Of a stretch of 64,000 nucleotides of DNA, positions 23,624 to 32,605 are shown piece after piece. The position numbers and the translations under genes were made by a program. The stretch is from contig JADZEI010000038.1 in the NCBI GenBank assembly GCA_020850615.1, positions 124,001 to 188,000 on the forward strand. Reading direction: 5' to 3'. The DNA comes from Dehalococcoidia bacterium. Its GTDB lineage: Bacteria > Chloroflexota > Dehalococcoidia > Tepidiformales > Tepidiformaceae. The notes beneath the pieces are model-generated. The model saw only the letters and a list, made by a program, of their open reading frames with translations, ran no database searches and was not told the origin of the DNA. Position 1 is the first letter of the stretch; the number at the start of each line of letters is the position of its first letter.

Positions 23624-24916
23624 TCAGGCGGCCGCTGGCAGCTCCCGCCGCTTCGGCGGCCGCGCCAGCAGGACCAGCACGCAGGCGAGCGCCAGGCCCG
23701 CGGCGAAGATGAAGAACGCCGCCTCGTAGCTGCCGGTCTGTTCGAAGATGGCGCCACCCAGGAGCGGCCCCGCGGCACTGAAGATGATCGAGAACGGCAT
23801 GGCGACGCCGCGGATCGAACCCAGGTGCATGCGCCCGAAGTAGCTCGCCCAGACCGTCTCCTGGAGCGGCGCCAGCCCGCCCATCCCAAAGCCGTAGAGC
23901 AGCATCACGCCGAGCACAACGCCGACCGAGTCCGTCGCCAGCGCGGCGGGCAGTAACGCCATCGCCACGCCGGACATCGCGAACCCGATGACGCTCAGGT
24001 GGCGGGCGTGCACCCGGTCCATCAGCGGGCCCCACACGAACTTCGAGAGCAGCGACGACCAGGAGAACGCGCTCAGCAGCATCGCGGCCGTGCCCCTGTG
24101 GAAGCCGCCGTCCTGGAGGAACGGGATGGCGTGGAGCAGGAAGGCCATGAGCCCGAAGGTCGAGAGCCCGTAGCCGAGGATGACGAACCAGAGCGCGCCC
24201 GTCCGTACCGCTTCGGGCCGCGTCCACTGCACCTCGGTCATCGCCGAAACGGCACGGCCCGGGCGCGGCGGTGCGGCGAGCTCCGCATCGGTGGCGCCGT
24301 CCGGGTTGAGCCCCATGTCCTCTGGCGAGCGGCGGATGACCCAGGCGGAGGGCAGCACGAGCAGCAGCGATATCACGCCCAGCATCACCCAGGACTGGCG
24401 CCACCCGAAGTCATCGACCCACCAGCCGAGCAGCGGCACCATCAGCACGCCGCCGAGTGAGATCCCGAGTGAGGCGAGCGAGATCGCCGTGCCGCGCCGC
24501 TGCACGAACCAGCGCGATACGGTCACGTTGACCACGAGCCCGCCACAGAGCGCCGTGCCGAGCGTCTGGGCGACGCCGCGGAGGAGGAGGAACTGCCAGT
24601 AGGTTTCGACCGCAGCCGTGGCCATGAGCGAGAGCCCGGCGATGACGCCGCCCACGAACATGAGTAGCCGCGGCCCCCGCCGGTCGAGGAAGCCGCCGAT
24701 GAAGATCCCGGCGACGCCGCCAATCGCGGTCGCGACGGTCTGGGTCGCCGAGTAGCTCTGCCGGCTCCAGCCCAGGTCGTCGGTCATGGGCTTGAGGAAC
24801 ACGCCCGGGGCGAACGACTGGATCCCGATGGCGACGAACTGCGCGACCAGCGCGGCGGCGACGATGTACCAGCCATAGAACACCGGCCTGGCCGGGTGCA
24901 GGACAATCGCCCTCAT
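23624..24916 (-). CDS. MFS transporter, monocarboxylate/oxalate-formate antiporter type (430 aa)
   Basis: Twelve membrane spans; 'YGWYIVAAALVAQFVAIGIQSFAPGVFLKPM' at the N terminus and 'GWSRQSYSATQTVATAIGGVAGIFIGGFLDRRGPR' (motif A-like loop with DRRG) are typical of the OFA/MCT-like subfamily. The central loop (about residues 205-230) is hydrophilic. Such carriers exchange small organic acids. The ATG at 24916 has GGAGG 8 bases upstream. It converges with the respiratory operon and has no evident link to it. Confidence 0.85.
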   Translation of the reverse strand: MRAIVLHPARPVFYGWYIVAAALVAQFVAIGIQSFAPGVFLKPMTDDLGWSRQSYSATQTVATAIGGVAGIFIGGFLDRRGPRLLMFVGGVIAGLSLMATAAVETYWQFLLLRGVAQTLGTALCGGLVVNVTVSRWFVQRRGTAISLASLGISLGGVLMVPLLGWWVDDFGWRQSWVMLGVISLLLVLPSAWVIRRSPEDMGLNPDGATDAELAAPPRPGRAVSAMTEVQWTRPEAVRTGALWFVILGYGLSTFGLMAFLLHAIPFLQDGGFHRGTAAMLLSAFSWSSLLSKFVWGPLMDRVHARHLSVIGFAMSGVAMALLPAALATDSVGVVLGVMLLYGFGMGGLAPLQETVWASYFGRMHLGSIRGVAMPFSIIFSAAGPLLGGAIFEQTGSYEAAFFIFAAGLALACVLVLLARPPKRRELPAAA

Positions 24917-24952
24917 ACGGGCACCTCCGCTGACGCGCGTATTCTGGAGGAA

Positions 24953-24986
24953 CGCGCGCCGGCGCGCGAACGTCCGACCGTTCGCG
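24953..24986 (-). terminator. Terminator-like stem-loops after the APH-DUF6285 pair
   Basis: A 16-bp perfect palindrome (CGCGCGCCGGCGCGCG, 24953-24968) overlaps an 8-bp hairpin (24965-24972 with 24979-24986). Both lie just beyond the DUF6285 stop on the minus strand and upstream of the MFS start. There is no T-tract, and an operator role is equally possible. Confidence 0.3.
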
Positions 24987-25018
24987 TTTCAGAGGCCCCT
25001 GCGGCAAGCGCCGGGCTG

Positions 25019-25525
25019 CTAACCGCGGCCCACCATGCCCGCGCCAACGACCATCGTGGCGAAGTCGCGCGCGATCATCGGGCCCATCACCTCGCGATAG
25101 CGAGTTACGGCCTCCATGGCCCCGCCGTGCCCGCCGCGGATGAGCACGTCGGTGTCGAGCATGTTCTCTTCGAGCGCGGTCTTCACGGCGTCGTGCGCCG
25201 CGAGGAGTTCCGCCAGCGGCGGGATCACCGGGAAGTCGGGCTGCGCAGCGAACGAGGCCGCACGTTCGCGGACGCGGTCCGCCTCGGGCCCGCTCACGCC
25301 GTCGAGCTCCTTCGCCATCACGGCGAGCGTCTGCTTCAGCGCGTTGAACTCCTCGGCCAGGTATTGCTGCTGCACGGGGATGACCTCGCGCGCCATCTGG
25401 AGCAGCGCCTGGGCGAGGACCACCGCCATCTGGCCGCGCGCGGTGGTGCACTCGGGCAGCACGTCCCGTTCCAGGGCGATCTGGATGGCTTCGAGGATAT
25501 CGTCGGAGTTCGGATGCGTGATCAC
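25019..25525 (-). CDS. DUF6285-like protein partnered with a phosphotransferase (168 aa)
   Basis: Start GTG at 25525 overlaps the stop of the upstream gene (GTGA) and is preceded by GGGAGG. The product is entirely helical, with 'SDDILEAIQIALERDVLPECTTARGQMAVVLAQALLQMAREVI' in its first 50 residues, the form of DUF6285 proteins encoded beside APH-like phosphotransferases and acyl-CoA dehydrogenases. Function unknown. Tight coupling implies that it forms a complex with, or modifies, the APH-like enzyme. Confidence 0.7.
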   Translation of the reverse strand: MITHPNSDDILEAIQIALERDVLPECTTARGQMAVVLAQALLQMAREVIPVQQQYLAEEFNALKQTLAVMAKELDGVSGPEADRVRERAASFAAQPDFPVIPPLAELLAAHDAVKTALEENMLDTDVLIRGGHGGAMEAVTRYREVMGPMIARDFATMVVGAGMVGRG

Positions 25526-26580
25526 TGTGCGCCTCCCATCGCCGGCATCGGGTAGCCGGTGAGCTGGGCCCACGCCAGCATCGAACCGACCACGGGCTGG
25601 ATGATGTACATGGTCAGCAACTCGGTGTGCTCCTTGTCCATCCGGCGCTTCATCGCGACGAGCACGCCCATCGCGATGTGCGAGCTGCCGAACAGGCGGA
25701 AGTACTCGATCTCCTCGTCCGTCACGCCGAAGCCGGTGATCCGGTTGTAGTGCCCGAGGAAGCCGCCGTCCTTCTTCACCGAGCCGAAGATGTCGGTGTT
25801 CGAAAGCACGTCCATGTGCTTCATCCAGCCCAGGTCTTCGCGCGGATCGCCGATGTGCGCGTTCTCCCAGTCGATGACGGACACCACCCGGCCGTTGTCG
25901 TAGAGGAAGTTCGAGGGGTTGAAGTCGCCGTGGAGGACCGAGAGCCGCAGCGGGCGGGGTCTGTTCCGGCGGAGGGTCAGGTACGTGTCGAGCGTGTTCG
26001 GCATCGGGCAGAAGCGGCCCGCATCGAAGCCGCGGATGTACCAGTCGTACGTCGTGTCCATGTAGCGGTCCCACGAGCTGGTGTCGATGCCGCCGCCGCG
26101 CGGGTCGCGCAGCCGCCCCTCGGGGTCGAGCTTGGCCACGTCGGCCAGGTGCAGCTCGGCAATGTACTCGCAGAGGTCCGTGGCCACGCCCTCGGCCATG
26201 TGCGCGTTCGGGCCGCCGTGGAAGAGCTCGGAGACCATGCCGCTCCCTGGCACGCGCTCGATCAGCATCGCCGGGTGCCCGAGGTGGGCTGCGTCGAGCA
26301 CGAAGTGGCTCTCGCAGACGGGGATCTCGGTGTTCGCCGCAAGCGACTTCAGGACATAATGCTCGCGCTCGCGGCTCGTCGGCAGGATATCCACCAGCGG
26401 GTCCGGGTCCTTGCGCAGGATCATCGGGAGCACCTGCTCGGATGCGTCGCGGCGCACGCGGCAGTCGAAGCGGAACGTCTCTTCGGAGTAACCGCCCGAG
26501 ATGATCGCGAAGTCCTCGATCGTGATCTCGTCGGCGTCGGGCCACTGGGACCGCAAGAAATGAGTCAGCGTTTCCTGCAC
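25522..26580 (-). CDS. Phosphotransferase family protein (APH/ChoK-like kinase fold, 352 aa)
   Basis: The APH fold is shown by 'SVLHGDFNPSNFLYDNGRVVSVIDWENAHIGDPREDLGWM': the Brenner motif HGDFNPSN with catalytic Asp and Asn, then the metal-binding DWE. I chose GTG 26580 because AGGAGG lies 6 bases upstream; the frame opens at 26613. Despite the family name it is unlikely to be an antibiotic-resistance enzyme: such genes paired with DUF6285 or acyl-CoA dehydrogenases resemble ACAD10/11-type kinases acting on hydroxyacyl groups. Substrate unknown. First gene of a two-gene operon. Confidence 0.85.
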   Translation of the reverse strand: MQETLTHFLRSQWPDADEITIEDFAIISGGYSEETFRFDCRVRRDASEQVLPMILRKDPDPLVDILPTSREREHYVLKSLAANTEIPVCESHFVLDAAHLGHPAMLIERVPGSGMVSELFHGGPNAHMAEGVATDLCEYIAELHLADVAKLDPEGRLRDPRGGGIDTSSWDRYMDTTYDWYIRGFDAGRFCPMPNTLDTYLTLRRNRPRPLRLSVLHGDFNPSNFLYDNGRVVSVIDWENAHIGDPREDLGWMKHMDVLSNTDIFGSVKKDGGFLGHYNRITGFGVTDEEIEYFRLFGSSHIAMGVLVAMKRRMDKEHTELLTMYIIQPVVGSMLAWAQLTGYPMPAMGGAQ

Positions 26581-26642
26581 GGGAGCCCTCCTGTAGGCGG
26601 CGGAGTGTATCACCGCGGCCGCTGGGAGCTATAGGCTCTTCC

Positions 26643-27044
26643 TTACCCGTCGATAGGCTGCCGGCCGGCGTAGCCCGTGTGTGTCGGGTGCCAGTAGTCG
26701 ACGGTCTGTTCGCCGAGCTCGAAGCAGAGGAACACGACTTCGCCGTCGCGTTCGTGGTAGAAGTCGATGAGCCCGCGTTCGGGGTCCTTGAGCTCGATCC
26801 CGAGCCGCCCGAGCTCGCCAGCCGCTCTACGCAGTGCGCCGTTCAGCGTCTCCAGGCGGTTCTCGCGGTCGCCGCCTGCGAACGGGTCCACGAGCAGGTT
26901 GCCATCGCCGCTGGCGCCGCGCCGCTGTGATTCGACCGCCGCCTGGAGCATCCGGAGCTCGACGAACGCCGCGCGCAGCCCTTCGAGGATCGGGATGACG
27001 TGCGGCACCAGCGTGCGGGCCTCCTCGACGGTGTAGAGGCGCAT
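26643..27044 (-). CDS. DUF2203 family protein (133 aa)
   Basis: Starts MRLYTVEEARTLVPHVIPIL, the conserved opening of DUF2203, and has the second conserved block 'IELKDPERGLIDFYHERDGEVVFLCFELGE' followed by 'YWHPTHTGYAGRQPID'. The family is small, cytosolic and widespread in Chloroflexota, Thermus and Firmicutes, with no known activity. The gene starts 14 bases after the glgC stop on the same strand and may be cotranscribed with it. Confidence 0.88.
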   Translation of the reverse strand: MRLYTVEEARTLVPHVIPILEGLRAAFVELRMLQAAVESQRRGASGDGNLLVDPFAGGDRENRLETLNGALRRAAGELGRLGIELKDPERGLIDFYHERDGEVVFLCFELGEQTVDYWHPTHTGYAGRQPIDG

Positions 27045-27057
27045 GGTGCGCCGAAGC

Positions 27058-28347
27058 CTACACGAAGAGGTGCAGCGGCATCTGCGTCGGGTGCACTGTC
27101 GCGCCCGTCTCCAGCGCGTCCTGGTCGGTGAGCTCTTCCGACACGCCGGGCCCGATGACCACGTTTCGCCCGACCGTGAGCCCGGACGGGATGACGACGC
27201 GCTTGCCCACGACCGAAATGCCCGCGTTCACGATGTCCGGCCGTTCGAAGTTGGGCACGCTGTTGTCGCCGTGACCGAGCAGCACGTTCGCGCCGACGGT
27301 CACTTCCTTGTCGAGGATGCACTTGTCGATGCGCGCGCCTGCCCGGATCACGCAGCGGTGCTGGATCACGGATTCGCGCACTTCGGCGCCTTCCTCGATG
27401 TGCACGCCCGGCGAGATCACCGACCGGTAGACCTTGCCGTCGATCCGGGCGCCCGGGGAGATCAGCGAGTCCTCGACGTGTGCGCGGGGGCCGAATCGCG
27501 TCGGCGGCAACACACCACCCGAGGTCCGCAGCCGCAGGTCCGGGTCCTCCAGGTTCAGCGGCGGGTTCGCTGAGAGCAGGTCCATGTTCGAACGCCAATA
27601 CGACTCGATCGTGCCGACGTCGCGCCAGTAGGACTGGTACTGGTAGCCGAACACGCGGTGCGTCCGGTACATCCGCGGGATGATGTCGCGCCCGAAGTCG
27701 TGCTTGCTCTGGTCGCCGAGGTCGGCGTCGGCCTGGAGCTGCTCGACGAGCACGTCCTTGTTGAACACGTACACGCCCATCGAAACCCAGGGCGAACGTG
27801 GGTGCGCGGGCTTCTCTTCGAAGTCGATGATGCGGCCGTTCTGGTCCAGGTCGAGCACGCCGAAGCGGTGCGCCTCTTCGCGTGGCACCGCGTAGACCGC
27901 CACGGTCGCGTCCGCGGCCTGGCTGCGGTGGTAGGCGATCATGTTGCGATAGGACGTCAGGTAGATGTGGTCGCCGGCGAGGATGAGCACCTCGCGCGCG
28001 CGGGATTCCTCGATCACGTAGAGGTTCTGGTAGACGGCGTCGGCGGTGCCCTGGTACCAGTCCATGTCCGCCCGGCCGAGGTAGGGCTGGAGGATCTGGA
28101 GGCTGTTGTCGAGGTTGTCCAGGCCCCACGCCCGCCCGGAACCGATGTGGTTCACGAGCGAGCGCGGCCGGTATTGCGTGAGGACAGAGACCTTCGTGAT
28201 CGAGCTGTTGGCGCAGTTGCTCAATGCGAAGTCGATGATCCGGTACTGGCCGCCGAAGACGACCGCCGGCTTGGCGCGCTGCTCGGACAGGATCGACAGA
28301 CGGTCGCCCTGCCCTCCGGCCAGGATCATCGCCAACACATTCTGCAT
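27058..28347 (-). CDS. glgC: Glucose-1-phosphate adenylyltransferase
   Basis: The 429-residue enzyme makes ADP-glucose from glucose-1-phosphate and ATP, the committed step of glycogen synthesis. Visible motifs: 'MILAGGQGDRLSILSEQRAKPAV' (nucleotide-binding loop and conserved Lys), 'GTADAVYQNL', 'LILAGDHIY', 'FEEKP', 'SMGVYVFNKDVL' and 'SYWRDVGTIESYW'. The C-terminal third is a left-handed beta-helix of hexapeptide-like repeats. Length is typical. A G-rich ribosome binding site precedes the ATG. The glycogen debranching enzyme gene is nearby in the divergent direction. Confidence 0.95.
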   Translation of the reverse strand: MQNVLAMILAGGQGDRLSILSEQRAKPAVVFGGQYRIIDFALSNCANSSITKVSVLTQYRPRSLVNHIGSGRAWGLDNLDNSLQILQPYLGRADMDWYQGTADAVYQNLYVIEESRAREVLILAGDHIYLTSYRNMIAYHRSQAADATVAVYAVPREEAHRFGVLDLDQNGRIIDFEEKPAHPRSPWVSMGVYVFNKDVLVEQLQADADLGDQSKHDFGRDIIPRMYRTHRVFGYQYQSYWRDVGTIESYWRSNMDLLSANPPLNLEDPDLRLRTSGGVLPPTRFGPRAHVEDSLISPGARIDGKVYRSVISPGVHIEEGAEVRESVIQHRCVIRAGARIDKCILDKEVTVGANVLLGHGDNSVPNFERPDIVNAGISVVGKRVVIPSGLTVGRNVVIGPGVSEELTDQDALETGATVHPTQMPLHLFV

Positions 28348-28435
28348 CTACCGCCCCCCGTGCGAAGGTGTGCCCATTCTAGGCCCGGGGGCCGAGGGTG
28401 GCGAATAACGTGGGGCGTCTATCTATCGCGCGCGG

Positions 28436-28627
28436 CTAAACCTCCACCAGGCCGGCGTGGGACCGGACCACCATCGCGAAGGCGCAATCCCGGCAGACAA
28501 CCGTCGCGTACCGCGTGGGGCGAGCTCGACCTACGCCCTCCATGTCCGATACGACGATGCGCGAATGCGCGCGCGTTACCCGTCCGCAGAGCGGACACGG
28601 ACCGTGACTACCTGAGCTTTGAGTCAT
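28436..28627 (-). CDS. Small putative zinc-ribbon protein (63 aa)
   Basis: From the ATG at 28627 the product contains two knuckles, CPLC (about residues 10-13) and CRDC (about 47-50), spaced as in a minimal zinc ribbon. The frame extends upstream to 28789, but that part reads as non-coding. A GAGG lies about 9 bases upstream. I do not recognise the family. It faces away from glgX and toward glgC. Confidence 0.45.
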   Translation of the reverse strand: MTQSSGSHGPCPLCGRVTRAHSRIVVSDMEGVGRARPTRYATVVCRDCAFAMVVRSHAGLVEV

Positions 28628-28830
28628 CTCCCTAACCTCAAAGCCCCGCCGCCACCAAGACTGGAGTACGCCGGGATCGTCCGAAATCGGGGAATCCCCG
28701 CACTGCGCGTGAAGACGTACCCGCCGGTTGCGATGGCGCTGATAGCCGCGCGCCACGCCCAGCGCATGGCCGCCACTTGCAACTGCCACGTAGAGTGTCT
28801 TAGCCGGATTACCCGGAACTGAGGGAACCC

Positions 28831-31002
28831 GTGACCACCATCACTCGCGACAGCGTCCCGTTCCGGACGCTCCCGGGACGTTCATATCCGCTCGGCGCCA
28901 CCTGGGACGGCAGCGGCGTCAACTTCGCACTCTTCAGCGAATTCGCCGAGGCCGTGGAGCTCTGCCTCTTCCACCCCCGCAGCAGGGAACTGATCGCCAC
29001 CATCCCGGTCCGCGAACAGACGGACTTCGTCTGGCATGTGTACCTGCCCGAGGCGCGGCCCGGCCTGCACTACGGCTACCGCGTGCACGGCCCGTTCGAC
29101 CCGGCCCGCGGGCTGCGCTTCAACCGCAACAAGCTCCTGCTCGACCCCTACGCCCGCGCGATCTCCGGCGTCGTCGACTGGTCCGACGCCATGTTCGGCT
29201 ACCCGCTCGACGGTGGCGAAGACCGCGACCTCGAAACGGAGGAGAGCGACAGCGCCGAAGGCATGCCCAAAGCCGTGGTCATCGAGCCCTCGTTCTCCTG
29301 GGGCGACGACGTGCCCCCGAGCATTCCCTGGCACAACGCGGTCATCTACGAAGCCCACGTCCGCGGGTTCACCATCCTGAACGAGCAGCTGCCGCCGGAG
29401 ATCCGGGGCACGTACTCCGGCCTCGCCGACCACCGGACGATCAAGTACCTGAAGGACCTGGGTGTGACCTCGGTCGAGCTCATGCCCGTACACCACTTCA
29501 TCCACGACAAGCAGCTGCGCGACAGGGGGCTGGTCAACTACTGGGGCTACAACTCCATCGGCTACTTCGCGCCGGACCCGCGGTATGGCAGCAGCAGCTC
29601 CCCTGGCCAGGTCGTGAACGAGTTCAAGACCATGGTGAAGACGCTCCACAAGGCCGGGATCGAGGTCATCCTCGACGTCGTCTACAACCACACGGCTGAG
29701 GGCAACCAGCTCGGGCCCACGCTGGCGTTCCGGGGCATCGACAACTGGGCCTACTACCGCCTCACGGGTGGCGGCCGGTACTACATGGACTACACGGGCA
29801 CGGGCAACACGCTGAACATGCTCCACCCGCGCGTGGTCCAGATGATCATGGACAGCCTGCGCTACTGGGTGCAGGAGATGCACGTCGACGGTTTCCGCTT
29901 CGATTTGGCCGCAACCCTGGCCCGCGAGCTCCACGAAGTCGACCGCCTGAGCGCGTTCTTCGACATCATCCACCAGGACCCGGTGCTCTCCCAGGTGAAG
30001 CTCATCGCCGAGCCCTGGGACATCGGCGAGGGCGGCTACCAGGTGGGCAACTTCCCGGTGCTCTGGGCCGAATGGAACGGCAAGTACCGGGACAACGTGC
30101 GCCGGTTCTGGAAGGGCGACAGCGCGGAGGCCGGCGAGCTCGGCTGGCGGCTCACGGGCAGCTCCGACCTCTATGCGTCGAACGGCCGGCGGCCGTACGC
30201 GAGCATCAACTTCGTCACCGCCCACGACGGGTTCACCCTTCGCGACCTCGTCAGTTACAACGAGAAGCACAACGAGGCGAACGGCGAGGACAACAACGAC
30301 GGCAGCGACGATAACCAGAGCTGGAACTGCGGCGCCGAGGGCGCGACGGACGACCCCGAGATCAACGAGCTCCGCGCGCGGCAGCAGCGCAACTTCCTGA
30401 CCACGCTGTTCATCTCCCAGGGCGTGCCCATGCTCCTCCACGGCGACGAAGTGGGGCGGACGCAGCAGGGTAACAACAACGGTTACTGCCAGGACAACGA
30501 GATCACCTGGCAGAGCTGGGACCACGGCCCCGAGCAGGAGGCGCTGCTCGACTGGACGCGGCGGGTGATTGCCCTGCGCAAGCGCCACCCGATCCTCCGG
30601 CGCCGCAACTACTTCCTCGGGCGCCAGATCCGCGGGCTGGGGATGAAGGACCTGGTCTGGCTTGCCCCGAACGGCCACGAGATGACCGAAGCCGCCTGGC
30701 ACGACCCCGAGACCCGCACCCTCGGCATGGTCCTCGCCGGCCCGGCCACGGACATCACGGACGACGAAGGGCGCCGGGTGGTCGACGACACGCTCGTCAT
30801 CCTGATGAACGCGGACCCCGAGGAGATGCACTTCCGGTTGCCGCCGACGCTTGGAGGCGCGCGGTGGTCGCTCGTGCTCGATACCGCCCGGCCGGAGGAG
30901 GCGGAAGACAGCCGCCAGTTCCGGTCGCGCTCCGTGTACACGCTCAAGCCGCGCTCGATGGCGATCCTCCGTCAGCCCCTGAAGCGCACCCACGGCGCAT
31001 AA
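28831..31002 (+). CDS. glgX: Glycogen debranching enzyme (isoamylase type)
   Basis: The 723-residue GH13 protein has an N-terminal CBM48 ('GRSYPLGATWDGSGVNFALFSEFAEAVELCLF'-like) and a catalytic barrel. Landmarks: 'VELMPVHHF', 'EVILDVVYNHTAEGN', nucleophile Asp in 'GFRFDLAATLARE', acid/base Glu in 'KLIAEPWDIGEGGYQVG', transition-state Asp in 'FVTAHDGFTL'. GlgX hydrolyses alpha-1,6 branch linkages of glycogen limit dextrin. GTG start after GAGGG. It is followed 7 bases later by a ribokinase gene, so the two likely form an operon for sugar mobilisation. Confidence 0.95.
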   Translation: MTTITRDSVPFRTLPGRSYPLGATWDGSGVNFALFSEFAEAVELCLFHPRSRELIATIPVREQTDFVWHVYLPEARPGLHYGYRVHGPFDPARGLRFNRNKLLLDPYARAISGVVDWSDAMFGYPLDGGEDRDLETEESDSAEGMPKAVVIEPSFSWGDDVPPSIPWHNAVIYEAHVRGFTILNEQLPPEIRGTYSGLADHRTIKYLKDLGVTSVELMPVHHFIHDKQLRDRGLVNYWGYNSIGYFAPDPRYGSSSSPGQVVNEFKTMVKTLHKAGIEVILDVVYNHTAEGNQLGPTLAFRGIDNWAYYRLTGGGRYYMDYTGTGNTLNMLHPRVVQMIMDSLRYWVQEMHVDGFRFDLAATLARELHEVDRLSAFFDIIHQDPVLSQVKLIAEPWDIGEGGYQVGNFPVLWAEWNGKYRDNVRRFWKGDSAEAGELGWRLTGSSDLYASNGRRPYASINFVTAHDGFTLRDLVSYNEKHNEANGEDNNDGSDDNQSWNCGAEGATDDPEINELRARQQRNFLTTLFISQGVPMLLHGDEVGRTQQGNNNGYCQDNEITWQSWDHGPEQEALLDWTRRVIALRKRHPILRRRNYFLGRQIRGLGMKDLVWLAPNGHEMTEAAWHDPETRTLGMVLAGPATDITDDEGRRVVDDTLVILMNADPEEMHFRLPPTLGGARWSLVLDTARPEEAEDSRQFRSRSVYTLKPRSMAILRQPLKRTHGA

Positions 31003-31009
31003 TCGCCGG

Positions 31010-31918
31010 GTGGAGATCGCCGTCCTCGGCAGCTGCACCATGGACCTCGTCTTCCGGATGCCGCGCATGCCGGCCGCTGGCGAGACGCTGTTCGCGGACC
31101 ACTGCGAGCTGCTGCCCGGCGGCAAGGGGCTGAACCAGGCGATCGCGGTCACGCGGCTCGGCGCCACCGCCCGGCTCATCGGCCGCGTCGGCGACGACGT
31201 CTTCGGGCGCGAGCTCTGCCAGGCGCTGCGGGCCGACGGGGTCGACACCGCGCACGTGGCGGTGGTGCCCGGGGCGAAGAGCGGTATCGCCGCGCCCGTC
31301 GTGACGCCCGGCGGGGACAACCGCATCTTCGCTGCACCCGGCGCGAACCTGGAGGTCGATCTCGCTCAAATCGAGGCGGCGCGGCACGCCATCGAGGGCG
31401 CCCGCGCGCTGCTGCTCCAGTTCGAGGCGCCGATGGAGGCGAACCTGGCAGCCGCCCGCATCGCACGGGCCGCCGGCGCGCGGGTGATCCTCAACGCCGC
31501 GCCGATCGTCCCGCACCCGCCCGAGCTGCTCGCTCTCGCCGACGTCCTCGTCGTGAACGAAGTCGAAGCGGCGATGCTCGCGCCCGGACACGATTCCGAC
31601 CTGGAGCGTGCCCGGGCGCTCCTCGACCGCGGCCCCGGGACCATAATCGTCACCACCGGCCCGGACGGCGCCATCGCCGCCACAGCGGAGGGCATCGTCG
31701 CCGTGCCCGCGTTCGCCGTGACGCCGGTCGATACGGTCGGCGCGGGCGACGCCTTCTGTGGGGCGCTGACGGTGGCCCTCTCGGAAGGTCAGCCCCTGGA
31801 GGACGCGCTCCGGTTCGCGAACGTCGCCGCCGCAATCAGCGTGACGCGCGCAGGCGCCGCGCCCGCGCTCGCCCGTCGGGAGGAAGTGGTGGAGCTGCTC
31901 GCCAGGCGAGTGGACTAA
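31010..31918 (+). CDS. rbsK: Ribokinase (PfkB family)
   Basis: The 302-residue product has the PfkB N-terminal signature 'LPGGKGLNQAIAVTRLGA' and the C-terminal 'DTVGAGDAFCGALTVAL' with catalytic Asp and the anion hole, plus 'VNEVEA' in the middle. Ribokinases phosphorylate D-ribose at O5. 'GSCTMDLVFRMPRMPAAGET' fits the RbsK substrate loop, but other PfkB sugar kinases are close. GTG start. There is no ribose transporter nearby; the gene follows glgX by 7 bases. Confidence 0.82.
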   Translation: MEIAVLGSCTMDLVFRMPRMPAAGETLFADHCELLPGGKGLNQAIAVTRLGATARLIGRVGDDVFGRELCQALRADGVDTAHVAVVPGAKSGIAAPVVTPGGDNRIFAAPGANLEVDLAQIEAARHAIEGARALLLQFEAPMEANLAAARIARAAGARVILNAAPIVPHPPELLALADVLVVNEVEAAMLAPGHDSDLERARALLDRGPGTIIVTTGPDGAIAATAEGIVAVPAFAVTPVDTVGAGDAFCGALTVALSEGQPLEDALRFANVAAAISVTRAGAAPALARREEVVELLARRVD

Positions 31919-31938
31919 GAAAGGACGCCGCCGCTCGC

Positions 31939-32604
31939 CTACTGTGGCAGCGACTCCGCCGGTCGTCGCCACCACTCGTCCGATTCCAACTCAGCCGGCT
32001 TCGGGTCCTCCGGTTCGAGATCCAACGCCCGGAGCCGTTCGAACCACTGCTCCGCGAGCGACGACGGCAGCGACGCACCGCACCACGGGCAATGCCGGAT
32101 TGCGTCGGTGGCGTCCGAGTACCGCATCCGGACCCAGTATTCGCGAAACTGAGGCGAGTACCCGACAGGGGACTGCGGGTCGTCGAGCGCCCGCTGCATC
32201 TCGGCGCACAGGTGCGGCGGGGTGTTGTCGCCGGGTCCCGGTGGCCGCGGTTCGTCGGAGTTCGACCGCAGTTCCCCCTCGGAGAGCGTCCAATCGAGCG
32301 CCTTCGCGTTTCCGAAGGCCACGCGGTACGGGTAGAGGGACGCCGTCATGACGTGGTTCGTGACGGCGGGGTCGGCGTCCATGATCGCCTTCGCCGCAGC
32401 TTCGTCCTCGGCGAAGAAGATGGCGATGCCCCGCGTTTCGGGTCCGTTCGACTGGCTGCGGCCCGCGAGCACGAGCGTGCCCTCGTCCGAGCGCTCCTGG
32501 AGGTAGGCGGCGTGCTCGGCGAGGGCGGCCTGTTCCGCTTCGGTCGGGCCGTCCGTGAGCATCGCCGGGCGCGTCACTTCGAGGACGTAGAGGAACTGCT
32601 CCAC
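31939..32604 (-). CDS. YCII-domain protein fused to DUF6980-like zinc-binding domain (221 aa)
   Basis: Residues 1-105 form a YCII-related ferredoxin-like domain ('FLYVLEVTRPAM...AEHAAYLQERSDEGTLVLAGR'), a family linked to small-molecule degradation. After a hydrophilic linker, residues about 130-205 read 'HLCAEMQRALDD......FREYWVRM...IRHCPWCGASLPSSLAEQWFERL', which matches the DUF6980 pattern with Cys132 and a CPWC knuckle. The two parts are usually separate proteins. It starts (GTG) one base after the tldD stop and is probably translated from the same mRNA. Confidence 0.75.
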   Translation of the reverse strand: MEQFLYVLEVTRPAMLTDGPTEAEQAALAEHAAYLQERSDEGTLVLAGRSQSNGPETRGIAIFFAEDEAAAKAIMDADPAVTNHVMTASLYPYRVAFGNAKALDWTLSEGELRSNSDEPRPPGPGDNTPPHLCAEMQRALDDPQSPVGYSPQFREYWVRMRYSDATDAIRHCPWCGASLPSSLAEQWFERLRALDLEPEDPKPAELESDEWWRRPAESLPQ

Positions 32605-32605
32605 C

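Noticed and set aside
25522-26580. Aminoglycoside resistance gene
   Set aside because: Only the kinase fold is shared. Pairing with DUF6285 and the absence of a mobile-element context favour a metabolic role.
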